Assembly (NCBI RefSeq): GCF_000240165.1
Contig: NC_017586.1
Coordinates: 2,232,001-2,296,000, forward strand
Length of the DNA stretch: 64,000 nucleotides
Direction: 5' to 3'
Source: Streptantibioticus cattleyicolor NRRL 8057 = DSM 46488
GTDB taxonomy: Bacteria; Actinomycetota; Actinomycetes; Streptomycetales; Streptomycetaceae
Shown: positions 1 through 8,506 of the stretch, in pieces
Numbering within the stretch: the first letter of the stretch is position 1
Layout of the letters: each line of letters begins with the position of its first letter
Program-made: the position numbers and the translations under genes
Notes under the pieces: generated by a model
Seen by the model: only the letters and a program-made list of their open reading frames with translations
What the model was told of the DNA's origin: nothing
Databases searched by the model: none

Positions 1-423
1 GTGATCCGCACCGTGGGCCTGTCCGGCCGCCTGTCCCACCGCCCCGCCCAGCTCTCCGGCGGCCAGCAGCAGCGCGTGGCGGTGGCCCGTGCCCTGGCCG
101 CCCGTCCGGAGATCATCTTCGCCGACGAACCGACGGGTAACCTCGATTCCCGCTCCGGCGCCGAGGTCCTCGGCTTCCTGCGCAACTCGGTGCGCGAACT
201 CGGCCAGACCGTCGTGATGGTCACCCACGACCCGGTGGCCGCCTCCTACGCGGACCGGGTGATCTTCCTCGCCGACGGCCGCATCGTGGACGAGATGCAC
301 GCGCCCACCGCCGAAGGCGTCCTGGAGCGGATGCGGCTCTTCCCGGCCGCCGGCCCGGCCGCCACCCCGGACCCCACGGGCGCCCCGGCCGCCCCGCGCG
401 GCGCCGGCGCCCACGCCCGCTGA
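1..423 (+). CDS. ABC transporter ATP-binding protein, 3' part only
   Basis: This is the C-terminal 140 residues of an ABC-type ATPase cut by the window edge; the GTG at base 1 is not the real start. The signature motif [15 protein letters not shown] (about residues 18-32) is followed by the Walker B segment [13 protein letters not shown] and the H-loop VMVTHD. The sequence GNLDS after Walker B is typical of the MacB/LolD class, which works with FtsX-type permeases. Walker A lies before the window. The tail after about residue 115 is Ala/Pro-rich and probably unstructured. The permease gene starts 53 bp downstream on the same strand, so the two are very likely one operon exporting or extracting a lipid, peptide or drug. 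The substrate cannot be told from sequence. Confidence 0.93.
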   Translation: MIRTVGLSGRLSHRPAQLSGGQQQRVAVARALAARPEIIFADEPTGNLDSRSGAEVLGFLRNSVRELGQTVVMVTHDPVAASYADRVIFLADGRIVDEMHAPTAEGVLERMRLFPAAGPAATPDPTGAPAAPRGAGAHAR

Positions 424-476
424 CCGCGCCGCGCCCCCGGCCGTCCACCCGCTCCCGTACCCCCAGGACACCGACC

Positions 477-3026
477 ATGCTCCGCACCGCCGTGCGCAAC
501 GTCCTCGCGCACAAGGCCAGACTCCTGATGACCGTCCTCGCCGTGCTGCTCGGCGTCGCGTTCGTCTCCGGCACCCTCGTCTTCACCGACACCCTCGGCA
601 CCGCCTACAAGAAGCAGGCGTCCAAGAGCTACGACGACGTGGCCGTCGCCATCACCAGCCACGGCGCGGACGGCCCGCCCGGCAAGGACGGCAAGCCGTC
701 CGACCCCGGCCTGAGCGCCCGCACCCTGGACCGCATCGCCCACCTGCCCGGGGTGGCCTCCGCCACCGGCCGGGTCAACGGCTTCGCCGGGGTCGCCGAC
801 GCCAAGGGCAAGCTGATCGGCAACGGCTGGTCCAACACCGGCGCCAACTTCGCCCCCGGCAAGGACGGCAAGGACCCGCGCTACCACTTCACCACCGGCG
901 CTCCCCCGGCCCGCACCGGCGAGGTGGCGCTCGACTCGGCCACCGCCGCCAAGGGCGGCTACCACGTGGGCGACCCGGCCCGGGTGGCCACCAACGGCCC
1001 GGTGAAGACCTACACCGTCACCGGGATCTTCACCACCGACGACGGCGCGGTCAGCGCCGGCGGCTCGCTGGTCCTCTTCGACACCGCCAGCGCGCAGCGG
1101 CTCTACCTGTCCCCCGGCTACTTCCAGGACATCACCGTCACCGCCGCCCCCGGCACCTCCGAACAGCGCGTGCTCGCCGAGGTGACCCCGCTGCTGCCCA
1201 AGGACTCCGCCGAGGCGCACACCGGCAAGCAACTCGCCGACGACCAGGCCAAGTCGATCGAGCGGGAGTTCAGCTCGCTCAGCACGATGCTGCTGGCCTT
1301 CGCCGGCATCGCGCTCTTCGTCGGGATCTTCCTGATCGCCAACACCTTCAGCATGCTGGTGGCGCAGCGCACCAAGGAGCTGGCGCTGCTGCGGGCGCTG
1401 GGCGCCGGGCGCGGCCAGGTGGAGCGTTCGGTGCTCGCCGAGGCGCTGATCGTGGGCGTGGTCGCCTCGGCCGCCGGCTTCGCGGCCGGGGTCGGCATCG
1501 CGGTCGCGCTGCGCTCGGCGATGGGCTCCTTCGGGGCCAAGGTGCCGGCCGGCCCGCTGATGGTGGCGCCGTCCACGGTGCTGACCGCGTTCCTGGTGGG
1601 TGTGCTGGTCACCGTGGTGGCGGCGCTGATCCCCGCGGTACGCGCCTCCCGGGTGCCGCCGGTGGCCGCGATGAGCAACGCCGAACTGCCCGCCAAGCGC
1701 AAGTCGTTGGTGGTCCGCAACGTCATCGGGGCGCTGGTCGCCGCGATCGGCGTGGGCCTGATCGCGCTGGGCGCCGCCACCGGCGGCAGCAGCGGGCGCT
1801 GGTCGATCGCGGGCGGCGGGTTCTTCCTGCTGATCGGCGTGATCATGCTGACCCCGCTGCTCTCCCAGCCGGTGCTGAGCGCGGTACGGCCGCTGCTGGC
1901 CAAGGTGTTCGGGGTCTCCGGCAACCTGGCCGCCCGCAACGCCCGCCGCAACCCGCGCCGTACCGCCGCCACCGCCTCCGCGCTGGCCATCGGGCTCACC
2001 CTGATCACCGGCCTGTCGGTGCTGGGCGTCTCGCTGGGCCGCTCGATCGACAAGTCGACGGTGGACAGCCTCAGCGCCGACTACATGGTCAAGATGGCCA
2101 ACGGCATGCCGCTGGACGCCTCGGTGGCCGACGAGGTCGCCAAGGTGCCCGGGGTGACCGCCACCACCGCGCTGGAGGCCGCCTACTTCGACGTGGACGG
2201 CAAGTTCAGCGCGATCAGCGCCGCCGACCCCGGCACGCTGACCAAGACGGTGCGGATCGGCATGGTGACCGGCTCCGCCTCGGCGCTGGCCGACGGCAAG
2301 ATCCTGGTCGAGGAGCGGACCGCGCACAACCGCGGCTGGAAGGTGGGCGACGCGGTCCAGGCCCGCTTCCCGGACGGCCGCCACGGCGAACTCACCGTCG
2401 GCGGCACCTTCCACGACAACCTGGTGCTCTCCCCGATCGTGCTCCCCGCGGGCATGCTCGCCCCGCACGTCGACAAGGCGGAGATCCCGCAGGTGCTGGT
2501 GAGGACCGCGGGCGGCGCCAGCGACCGGACCGCCCAGGCCATCACCGACGGCCTCGGTGACAACCCGTCCATCACCGTGATCGACCGCCAGGGCATCCGC
2601 GACAGCTACGGCGGCATGATCAACTCCATGCTGGAGATCATGTACGGGCTGCTGGGCATGTCGCTGGTGATCGCGGTCCTCGGGGTGGTCAACACGCTGG
2701 CCATGTCGGTCTTCGAACGCCGCCGCGAGCTGGGCATGCTGCGCGCGATCGGCCTGGACCGGCGCCAGGTGAAGAGCATGATCCGCCAGGAGGCGGTGGT
2801 GATCTCGCTGTTCGGCGCGGTCACCGGGGTCGTCCTCGGCCTCTTCCTGGCCTGGGCGATCGGCAGCACCCTCGCCGGCGACGTGCCCGGGTACGTGATG
2901 GTGCTGCCGTGGACCCGGATGCTGGTCTTCCTGGCGCTGGCCGCGCTGGTCGGGGTGCTCGCCGCGGTCTGGCCGGCCCGGCGGGCGGCCCGGCTGGACA
3001 TCCTCCAGGCCATCAAGACCGAGTAG
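477..3026 (+). CDS. FtsX/MacB-type ABC transporter permease
   Basis: An 849-residue membrane protein. It has an N-terminal transmembrane helix (about residues 15-37), a large extracellular domain to about residue 255, a block of three helices, a second helix and extracellular domain, and a final three-helix FtsX block. The FtsX signatures are IALFVGIFLIANTFSML with RTKELALLRALGAGRGQV near the middle, and VLGVVNTLAMSVFERRRELG with MLRAIGLDRRQVKSM near the end. The double-FtsX architecture is usual for actinobacterial permeases of about 840-860 residues. ATG 477 follows an AGGAC ribosome binding site. It lies directly after the ATPase gene, so the two should form one transporter. The substrate is unknown. 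Confidence 0.93.
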   Translation: MLRTAVRNVLAHKARLLMTVLAVLLGVAFVSGTLVFTDTLGTAYKKQASKSYDDVAVAITSHGADGPPGKDGKPSDPGLSARTLDRIAHLPGVASATGRVNGFAGVADAKGKLIGNGWSNTGANFAPGKDGKDPRYHFTTGAPPARTGEVALDSATAAKGGYHVGDPARVATNGPVKTYTVTGIFTTDDGAVSAGGSLVLFDTASAQRLYLSPGYFQDITVTAAPGTSEQRVLAEVTPLLPKDSAEAHTGKQLADDQAKSIEREFSSLSTMLLAFAGIALFVGIFLIANTFSMLVAQRTKELALLRALGAGRGQVERSVLAEALIVGVVASAAGFAAGVGIAVALRSAMGSFGAKVPAGPLMVAPSTVLTAFLVGVLVTVVAALIPAVRASRVPPVAAMSNAELPAKRKSLVVRNVIGALVAAIGVGLIALGAATGGSSGRWSIAGGGFFLLIGVIMLTPLLSQPVLSAVRPLLAKVFGVSGNLAARNARRNPRRTAATASALAIGLTLITGLSVLGVSLGRSIDKSTVDSLSADYMVKMANGMPLDASVADEVAKVPGVTATTALEAAYFDVDGKFSAISAADPGTLTKTVRIGMVTGSASALADGKILVEERTAHNRGWKVGDAVQARFPDGRHGELTVGGTFHDNLVLSPIVLPAGMLAPHVDKAEIPQVLVRTAGGASDRTAQAITDGLGDNPSITVIDRQGIRDSYGGMINSMLEIMYGLLGMSLVIAVLGVVNTLAMSVFERRRELGMLRAIGLDRRQVKSMIRQEAVVISLFGAVTGVVLGLFLAWAIGSTLAGDVPGYVMVLPWTRMLVFLALAALVGVLAAVWPARRAARLDILQAIKTE

Positions 3027-3046
3027 CGCCCGGCCCGCGGAGCCCC

Positions 3047-3080
3047 AGGGGTGCCCGTTCCCGGTGGAACGGGCACCCCT
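3047..3080. terminator. Bidirectional terminator between convergent genes
   Basis: A perfect 14-bp stem (3047-3060 with 3067-3080) has a 6-nt loop CCGGTG. It sits between the stop of the permease and the stop of the convergent methyltransferase gene. There is no clear T-tract, as is usual for Streptomyces terminators. Confidence 0.8.
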
Positions 3081-3098
3081 GACGGTTTCCCGGGACGG

Positions 3099-4424
3099 TC
3101 AGGCGCCGCCGCCCAGCCACGCGGTACGGGTGCCGGGCATCCCCGAGGCGCCGCCGGCCTCGGTGCGTACCGCGAGCACCTGGTTGACGCCGATCCGGTT
3201 GTGCTCGAAGGCGAGCGCGGAGGCCGCCATGTACAGCCGCCACACCCGCGCCCGGCCCGGGCCGGCCAGCCGTACCGCCTCCGGCCAGTGGCGCTCCAGG
3301 TTGGCCACCCAGGCGCGCAGGGTCAGGGCGTAGTGCTCGCGCAGCGCCTCGACGTCACGCACCTCGAACCCGGCGTCCTCCAGCAGCCCCACGGTGGTGC
3401 CGATCGGCGCGAGTTCGCCGTCGGGGAAGACGTAGCGGTCGATGAACTCGTCCACCCGGTAGGCGTCCTCGTGGACCAGCGGTCGGCGGGCGATCTGGTG
3501 GTTGAGCAGCCGGCCGCCCGGCCGCAGCAGCCCGTACAGGGTGGCGGCGTACGCCTTGTACTGCGCCGAGCCGACGTGTTCGGCCATGCCGATGGAGGAG
3601 ATGGCGTCGAAGGGGCCGTCGTCGATCTCGCGGTAGTCCTGGACGCGGATCTCCACCCGGTCGGTGAGCCCGGCGTCGGCGACCCGCTTGCGGGCGTAGG
3701 CGGCCTGCTCGGTGGAGAGGGTGACCCCGACCGCCCGCACCCCGTACTCCTGGGCGGCGTGCAGCACCATCGAGCCCCAGCCGCAGCCCACGTCCAGCAG
3801 GCGCTGGTCGGCGGTGAGCGAGAGCTTGCGGCAGATCAGGTCGAGCTTGCCGCGCTGGGCGTCCTCCAGCGTGCCGTCCGGGTCGGCCCAGTAGGCGCAG
3901 GAGTAGACCATGGAGGGGCCGAGCACGCGCTCGTAGAAGTCGTTGCCCACGTCGTAGTGGTGGCTGATGGCCTGCCGGTCGCGGCGCAGGGTGTGGCGGG
4001 CGCCGCCGCGCCGCGGGGCCTCCTCGGCGGGGGGCGCCGGGGGCAGTCCGGGGCCGGCCAGGGCGATCGCCCGACGGGCCATCCGGCGCACCGAGGGGTC
4101 GGCCAGCGAGCGGACCGCGGACAGCTTGCCGAGGGTGCCGCGCGGGGCCTGTTCGCCGCGCTCCCAGATCATCCCGGAGAGCAGGTCCAGCGCCTGGTAG
4201 AGGTCGCCCTCGACCTCCAGGTCACCGGCCACCCAGGCGCGGGCCAGACCCAGCTCGCCCGGCTTCCACAGCAGCCGGCGCAGCGCGCGCCGGCTGCGGA
4301 TCACCAGTGCCGGCGCCTCCGGCGGACCCGCCTCGCTGCCGTCCCAGGCGCGGACACGTACCGGGAGCCGCGCCCCCAGGGCCTCCTCGGCCAGCGTGAC
4401 AAGCCGTCCGGCTGCGTCGGACAT
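3099..4424 (-). CDS. Cyclopropane-fatty-acid-phospholipid synthase family methyltransferase
   Basis: A 441-residue SAM-dependent methyltransferase of the CFA synthase/mycolic acid cyclopropanase family, which methylates double bonds of membrane phospholipid acyl chains. Seen in the sequence: an N-terminal region of about 130 residues typical of CFA synthases, then DRQAISHHYDVGNDFYERVLG, the SAM-binding glycine motif LLDVGCGWGS, and the family segment ISSIGMAEHVG. The ATG at 4424 is chosen because GGAGG precedes it; the open frame runs on upstream but overlaps the neighbouring region without support. The gene follows ndh on the same strand with a terminator-like hairpin between, so it probably has its own promoter at 4425-4545. 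The exact product (cyclopropane or methyl-branched fatty acid) is inferred only at family level. Confidence 0.9.
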   Translation of the reverse strand: MSDAAGRLVTLAEEALGARLPVRVRAWDGSEAGPPEAPALVIRSRRALRRLLWKPGELGLARAWVAGDLEVEGDLYQALDLLSGMIWERGEQAPRGTLGKLSAVRSLADPSVRRMARRAIALAGPGLPPAPPAEEAPRRGGARHTLRRDRQAISHHYDVGNDFYERVLGPSMVYSCAYWADPDGTLEDAQRGKLDLICRKLSLTADQRLLDVGCGWGSMVLHAAQEYGVRAVGVTLSTEQAAYARKRVADAGLTDRVEIRVQDYREIDDGPFDAISSIGMAEHVGSAQYKAYAATLYGLLRPGGRLLNHQIARRPLVHEDAYRVDEFIDRYVFPDGELAPIGTTVGLLEDAGFEVRDVEALREHYALTLRAWVANLERHWPEAVRLAGPGRARVWRLYMAASALAFEHNRIGVNQVLAVRTEAGGASGMPGTRTAWLGGGA

Positions 4425-4543
4425 GTGCAAACCTCCGTGCTGGTGCGTCACCCGACAGGGCCTTGCAGCAGGAAGAACAGCGGAGAGAGGGGTTCGTAGT
4501 CCCGAAACAGCTAGCCAATACCACGTTCGGGCGGCGCGCGAAC

Positions 4544-4587
4544 GCGCCGAGGGCGCCCGCCCCACGGATGGCGGACGCCCTCGGCGC
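4544..4587 (-). terminator. Hairpin terminator downstream of ndh
   Basis: An 18-bp stem with one mismatch (4544-4561 with 4570-4587) and an 8-nt loop lies 29 bp after the ndh stop. It separates ndh from the methyltransferase gene. Confidence 0.75.
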
Positions 4588-4615
4588 TTCGAGTCTCCTC
4601 GCTGCTGACGCAGCG

Positions 4616-5992
4616 TCAGGAAGCCTTGGCCTTCTCCCCTTCGGCCGGCGCGGCGGCCTTGGCGGCGGCAGCGGCCGTCACCGGCGCGGCGGCCTCGTAG
4701 AACTCGCCGCGCGGGTTCTCCAGCGCGCCGAGCGCCACGACGTCGCGCTTGAGGAAGACCGCCAGCGTCCAGTCGGCGAGCACCCGGAACTTGCGGTTGA
4801 AGGTCGGCACCGCCATGCCGTGGTAGCCACGGTGGCAGTACCAGGCCAGCCGGCCCTTGAGCTTGATCTTGCCGAAGAGCAGGGCGACGCCCTTGTGGAG
4901 GCCGAGGCCGGCCACCGCGCCCATGTTCTTGTGCTTGTACTCGTGCTGCGGGAAGCCGCGCATGCCCGAGACCACGTTGTCGCCGAGCACCTTGGCCTGG
5001 CGCAGCGCGTGCTGGGCGTTGGGCGGGCACCAGGCGCCCTCACCGGCCGCCAGGTCGGGCACCTGGGCGTTGTCGCCGGCCGCCCAGACGTAGTCCATGC
5101 CCTTGACCTGGAGGGTGGGCAGGGTGTCGACGTGGCCGCGCGGACCGAGCGGCAGGCCGAAGTCGGCCAGCGCCGGGTTGGGCTTGACGCCCGCGGTCCA
5201 CACGATGGTGGAGGCGTCGACCTCGAGCCCGTTGGCGAGCACCACGTGCTTGTCGACGCAGGACTTCATGGAGGTCTCGAGGTAGATCTCGATGCCCCGC
5301 TCACGCAGGTGCTCCAGGCCCCACTTGCCCAGCTCCGGACCGACCTCGGGCAGGATGCGGTTGGCCGCCTCGACGAGGATGAACCGCATGTCCTCGCGCT
5401 TGACGTTGGTGTAGTACTTGCACGCGTCGCGGGCCATGTCCTCGACCTCGCCGATGGTCTCCGCACCGGCGAAGCCGCCGCCCACGAAGACGAAGGTCAG
5501 CGCCTTGCGGCGGACCTCCTCATCGGTGGTGGAGTCGGCCAGGTCGAGCTGCTCCAGCACGTGGTTGCGCAGGTCCACGGCCTCTTCCACGCCCTTCATG
5601 CCGATGCCGTTCTCGGCCAGGCCGGGGATCGGGAAGGTACGGGAGACGGCGCCGAGCGCCACGACGAGGTAGTCGAAGGGCAGCTCGTAGGCCTCGCCGA
5701 CCGGCGGCTCGATGACGGCCACCTTGCGGTCCTGGTCGACCGAGGTGACGCGGCCGGTCAGCACCTCGGCCTTGGGCAGCACGCGTCGCAGCGGGACCAC
5801 GACGTGGCGCGGCGAGATGCTGCCGGCGGCAGTTTCGGGGAGGAAGGGCTGGTACGTCATGTATGAACGCGGGTCGACGACCGTGACGGTCGCCTCGGCG
5901 TACCGCATCTTCTTCAGAATGCGACGCGCCGCGTACAGGCCGACATATCCGCCGCCTACGACGAGGATCCGTGGACGCTCCGTGGTGCTCAT
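4616..5992 (-). CDS. ndh: Type II NADH dehydrogenase (NAD(P)/FAD-dependent oxidoreductase)
   Basis: A 458-residue flavoprotein that passes electrons from NADH to menaquinone without pumping protons, acting at the inner face of the membrane. The FAD-binding motif ILVVGGGYVGLYAARRIL is at residues 9-26 and a second Rossmann motif, FVFVGGGFAGAETIGE, is in the middle for NADH. The third FAD contact is VWAAGDNAQV. The C-terminal part contains an amphipathic segment expected for membrane attachment, and the last 20 residues are Ala/Lys-rich. Start ATG 5992 gives the usual MSTTERPRILVVGGG beginning; an upstream GTG or ATG at 6022 would add ten atypical residues. The gene is flanked upstream by a roughly 400-bp region without genes. 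Confidence 0.93.
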   Translation of the reverse strand: MSTTERPRILVVGGGYVGLYAARRILKKMRYAEATVTVVDPRSYMTYQPFLPETAAGSISPRHVVVPLRRVLPKAEVLTGRVTSVDQDRKVAVIEPPVGEAYELPFDYLVVALGAVSRTFPIPGLAENGIGMKGVEEAVDLRNHVLEQLDLADSTTDEEVRRKALTFVFVGGGFAGAETIGEVEDMARDACKYYTNVKREDMRFILVEAANRILPEVGPELGKWGLEHLRERGIEIYLETSMKSCVDKHVVLANGLEVDASTIVWTAGVKPNPALADFGLPLGPRGHVDTLPTLQVKGMDYVWAAGDNAQVPDLAAGEGAWCPPNAQHALRQAKVLGDNVVSGMRGFPQHEYKHKNMGAVAGLGLHKGVALLFGKIKLKGRLAWYCHRGYHGMAVPTFNRKFRVLADWTLAVFLKRDVVALGALENPRGEFYEAAAPVTAAAAAKAAAPAEGEKAKAS

Positions 5993-6398
5993 GCAACGAG
6001 TATCCAGCACGCCCCGGGGCACCCTTCGTGAGCCCCTTCACAAGGTTCACCGGCCCCTCTGCTACACTGCGCGATTTCGTGATCGACGCCACAGTTCGAT
6101 CAGGGAACCCATGATCCCCGCGAGGCGTTGAGCGCCCCCATGAGCAGCCACGATCCCCCGTCGGCGCCGACGCCCGCGATCCCCGCCCGCCGCGCCACGC
6201 GATCCCGCGCTCCGACCCACCCCCCGCCCGGACCCGGCAACCCCTAACCGGCAGCCCCGCAGGGCGACTTCTTCATGTGAAGAAATTCACGAAGTTTTCC
6301 CCGGGGAGGCCCGCCGAGGCGGCGTCGGAGGGCCCTGGAAGGTTGGATTCCGCCCGGTTCGGGGGGTGGGCCGGGGAGTCCACCGCGACACTGGCGTC
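5993..6398. other. Gene-free interval between ndh and the antitoxin gene
   Basis: About 406 bp with no convincing gene. It should hold the ndh promoter on the minus strand and the toxin-antitoxin promoter on the plus strand. A small perfect hairpin GTGAA-GAAA-TTCAC lies at 6277-6290 in a locally AT-richer patch. A 35-codon Pro-rich open frame at 6140-6247 lacks a ribosome binding site and is not called. Confidence 0.6.
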
Positions 6399-6671
6399 AT
6401 GTCCGAGAACACCGTGACGGTACGAGAAGCCCGCGCGCACCTCGCGGACCACGTCGACCGGGCCGAGGAAGGCACTCCGACGGTCATCACGCGCAACGGC
6501 GCTCCGGTGGCGGCGGTCGTTCCGATCGCGGACTTCGAAGCGCTGGAGGAAGCGGCCGACGTCCTGCTGGCACGCGAAGCGGAAGCGGTCCTGACCGAGG
6601 CGGGGCCGACCGTGACGATGACGGAGCTGCTGGCGGGCCTGTTCGCCGAGCGCGACGGTGACACCGCGTAA
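6399..6671 (+). CDS. Phd/YefM-family antitoxin
   Basis: A 90-residue protein with the Phd/YefM fold: TVTVREARAHLADHVDRAEEG followed by TPTVITRNGAPVAAVVPIADFEALEE. The N-terminal half forms the DNA-binding dimer and autorepresses the operon. The C-terminal half (about residues 55-90) would wrap the toxin. ATG 6399 gives the typical MSENTVTVREAR beginning. No strong ribosome binding site is visible upstream, so a leaderless or weakly initiated message is possible. The stop codon TAA (6669-6671) overlaps the position where the toxin start is expected. Normally this is a GTGA overlap, but here it reads GTAA, which removes the toxin start. Confidence 0.88.
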   Translation: MSENTVTVREARAHLADHVDRAEEGTPTVITRNGAPVAAVVPIADFEALEEAADVLLAREAEAVLTEAGPTVTMTELLAGLFAERDGDTA

Positions 6672-6937
6672 CGTACGCTTTCCGCTTCGCCGCGGCGGCA
6701 CGGCGGCAGCTCCGAGCCATCAGCCGGCCCGATGCCATGCGCATCCTGACCGCACTGACCGCGCTCGGCGACGATCCCTACCGCGAGGACGCCGACGTCA
6801 AGAAGCTCACCGGCCCGTCAGGGCTCTACCGGCTCCGAGTCGGCAACTACCGGGTCGCCTACCAGATCAACGACGGCGAACTCGTCATCCTCGTCGTCAA
6901 GTCGGGCGCCCGGCGGGACGTCCACCGCAACCTGTGA
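6668..6937 (+). pseudogene. RelE/ParE-type toxin, apparently missing its start codon
   Basis: The frame reads a RelE-type ribonuclease toxin: ...TYAFRFAAAARRQLRAISRP, MRILTALTALGDDPY, the core LTGPSGLYRLRVGNYRVAYQI, and the basic end RRDVHRNL. A full-length protein of about 89 residues would start at 6668, but the codon there is GTA. An in-frame TGA lies at 6659-6661, so no start is available further up. The first standard start downstream is ATG 6737. It would give a 66-residue protein lacking the first strand and helix. A single G-to-A change in the expected GTGA overlap explains this: it turns the antitoxin stop into TAA and the toxin GTG into GTA. The toxin is therefore either silent, truncated, or initiated at a rare codon. 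Confidence 0.7.
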
Positions 6938-6946
6938 CGTCCCGCC
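6912..6946 (+). terminator. Hairpin overlapping the toxin stop codon
   Basis: A perfect 11-bp stem GGCGGGACGTC/GACGTCCCGCC (6912-6922 with 6936-6946) has a 13-nt loop. It spans the toxin stop and lies between convergent transcription units (toxin and ppx). Confidence 0.65.
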
Positions 6947-6965
6947 CCGGCACCGGATCCGGTCC

Positions 6966-7919
6966 TCAGCGGGAGTCGGTCGCCGCGTACCAGGCGATCC
7001 CGTCCAGGATGTCGTGCTCGCTCACCATGACCTCCGTCGCCCCGAGGCGTTCCATGATGGTCAGCAGGACCAGGGCGCCGGCGCCGATGACGTCGGTGCG
7101 GCCGGGGTGGAGGACGGGGATGGCGGCGCGTTGGGCGTGGGTGGTGGTCAGGAGGTGGTGGGTGACGGAGCGGACCTGGTCGAGGGTGAGGCGGGAGTGA
7201 TGGATGGCGGTGGAGTCGTAGGCGGTCAGGCCGAGGGCGATGGCGGCGACGGTGGTGACCGAGCCGGCGAGGCCGACCAGGGTGCGGGCGCGCTCCAGGG
7301 GGACGGAGGCGGCCACCGTGTCGAGGGCGGACTCGACGTCGGCCCTTATCGCGGCGATCTGGGCGGGCGTGGGCGGATCGGTGACCCGGCCGTCGTGGAC
7401 CAGGTGGCGTTCGGTCATCCGCACGCAGCCGACGTCCACCGAGCGGGCCGCCTCCACGGCGTCGGTCCCCACCACGAACTCGGTGGAGCCGCCGCCGATA
7501 TCGACGACCAGGTAGGGCGGGGCCAGATCCTGACGACCCATCAGTTCCTTGGTGGCCCCGGTGAAGGAGAACGCGGCCTCCTGGTCGCCGGTGATCACCT
7601 CGGGTTCGACGCCCAGGATGCCGACCACGCCGCGGGTGAACTCCTCGCGGTTCTCGGCGTCCCGGGAGGCCGAGGTGGCCACGAAACGCACCCGTTCGGC
7701 GCCGAGGCCGGCGATGACGTCGGCGTAGCGGCGGCAGGCGGCGAAGGTGCGCTCCAGCGCCTCGGGGGCCAGCCGCCCGGTGCGGTCCACGTCCTGGCCG
7801 AGCCGGACGATCTCCATCCGGCGGTCGAGGTCGGTGATGGCCCCGGTGGCCAGGTCGGCGTCGGCGACCAGCAGCCGGATGGAGTTGGTGCCGCAGTCGA
7901 CCGCGGCGACCCTGGTCAC
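6966..7919 (-). CDS. ppx: Ppx/GppA family phosphatase (exopolyphosphatase)
   Basis: A 317-residue member of the ASKHA-fold Ppx/GppA family, which hydrolyses polyphosphate or pppGpp. The phosphate 1 motif is VAAVDCGTNSIRLLVAD at the N-terminus, and the phosphate 2 motif is PYLVVDIGGGSTEFVVG. At about 320 residues it is the short actinobacterial form, lacking the C-terminal HD-like domains of the E. coli enzyme. The start GTG 7919 overlaps the stop of the upstream DUF501 gene by 4 bp (GTGA), so translation is probably coupled. It is the last gene of the eno-divIC-DUF501-ppx cluster. Confidence 0.92.
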   Translation of the reverse strand: MTRVAAVDCGTNSIRLLVADADLATGAITDLDRRMEIVRLGQDVDRTGRLAPEALERTFAACRRYADVIAGLGAERVRFVATSASRDAENREEFTRGVVGILGVEPEVITGDQEAAFSFTGATKELMGRQDLAPPYLVVDIGGGSTEFVVGTDAVEAARSVDVGCVRMTERHLVHDGRVTDPPTPAQIAAIRADVESALDTVAASVPLERARTLVGLAGSVTTVAAIALGLTAYDSTAIHHSRLTLDQVRSVTHHLLTTTHAQRAAIPVLHPGRTDVIGAGALVLLTIMERLGATEVMVSEHDILDGIAWYAATDSR

Positions 7920-8455
7920 GCGTCCTCCCCGGCACCGTCGGACGGGCACCCCGCGCAGGGGCCCTTGCGCCACCATTCCGGCAGCATCGCGATCGCCTCG
8001 TCGCCCAGCGGGTTGACGCCGGGGCCGGCCGCCAGCGAGTGGGCGACCAGCACGTGCAGGCACTTGACCCGGTCGGGCATGCCGCCGGCGCTGGGGAAGC
8101 CGGCCAGCACCTCGACGGCGTCCCGGCGGGCGATGTAGTCCTCGTGGGCGGCGCGGTAGGCGGCGGCCAGCTCCGGGTCCTCGGCGAGCCGGGCCGTCAT
8201 CTCCTTCATCACGCCGTCGGCCTCCAGGGTGCCGATGGCGGAGGCGGCCCGCGGGCAGGTCAGGTAGTACAGCGTCGGGAACGGCGTGCCGTCCGGCAGC
8301 CGGGGCGCGGTCTCCACCACGTCCGGCAGCCCGCACGGACAGCGGTGCGCGACGCTTCGCAGACCGCGCGGCACACGGCCGAGCTGCTCGCCGATGGCGG
8401 CGACGTCGGCCTCGGTGGGCGGGGACGGTTCGGTGCGGGGCGGAGGGTTTTCCAT
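7916..8455 (-). CDS. DUF501 domain-containing protein
   Basis: A 179-residue soluble protein of the DUF501 family. The family pattern is visible: EQLGRVPRGLRSVAHRCPCG, then LPDGTPFPTLYYLTCPR, and GGMPDRVKCLHVLVAHSLA. Conserved Cys and His residues (CPCG, CP, KCLH) suggest metal binding or redox chemistry, but no function is established. It is nearly always found between divIC and ppx in actinobacteria, as here. It starts at ATG 8455 and its stop overlaps ppx. Confidence 0.9.
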   Translation of the reverse strand: MENPPPRTEPSPPTEADVAAIGEQLGRVPRGLRSVAHRCPCGLPDVVETAPRLPDGTPFPTLYYLTCPRAASAIGTLEADGVMKEMTARLAEDPELAAAYRAAHEDYIARRDAVEVLAGFPSAGGMPDRVKCLHVLVAHSLAAGPGVNPLGDEAIAMLPEWWRKGPCAGCPSDGAGEDA

Positions 8456-8506
8456 GGGGCTTTCTCGTCGGGGTGCGGGCGGGACGGGGGTGGGGCAACG
8501 CGCCGG

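Noticed and set aside
246-2468. 740-codon minus-strand frame opposite the FtsX permease
   Set aside because: Shadow of the real gene; its His/Gly/Gln-rich composition is typical of reading GC-rich coding DNA backwards.
6140-6247. 35-codon Pro/Ala-rich frame between ndh and the antitoxin gene
   Set aside because: No ribosome binding site or similarity; low-complexity sequence is expected in GC-rich DNA.
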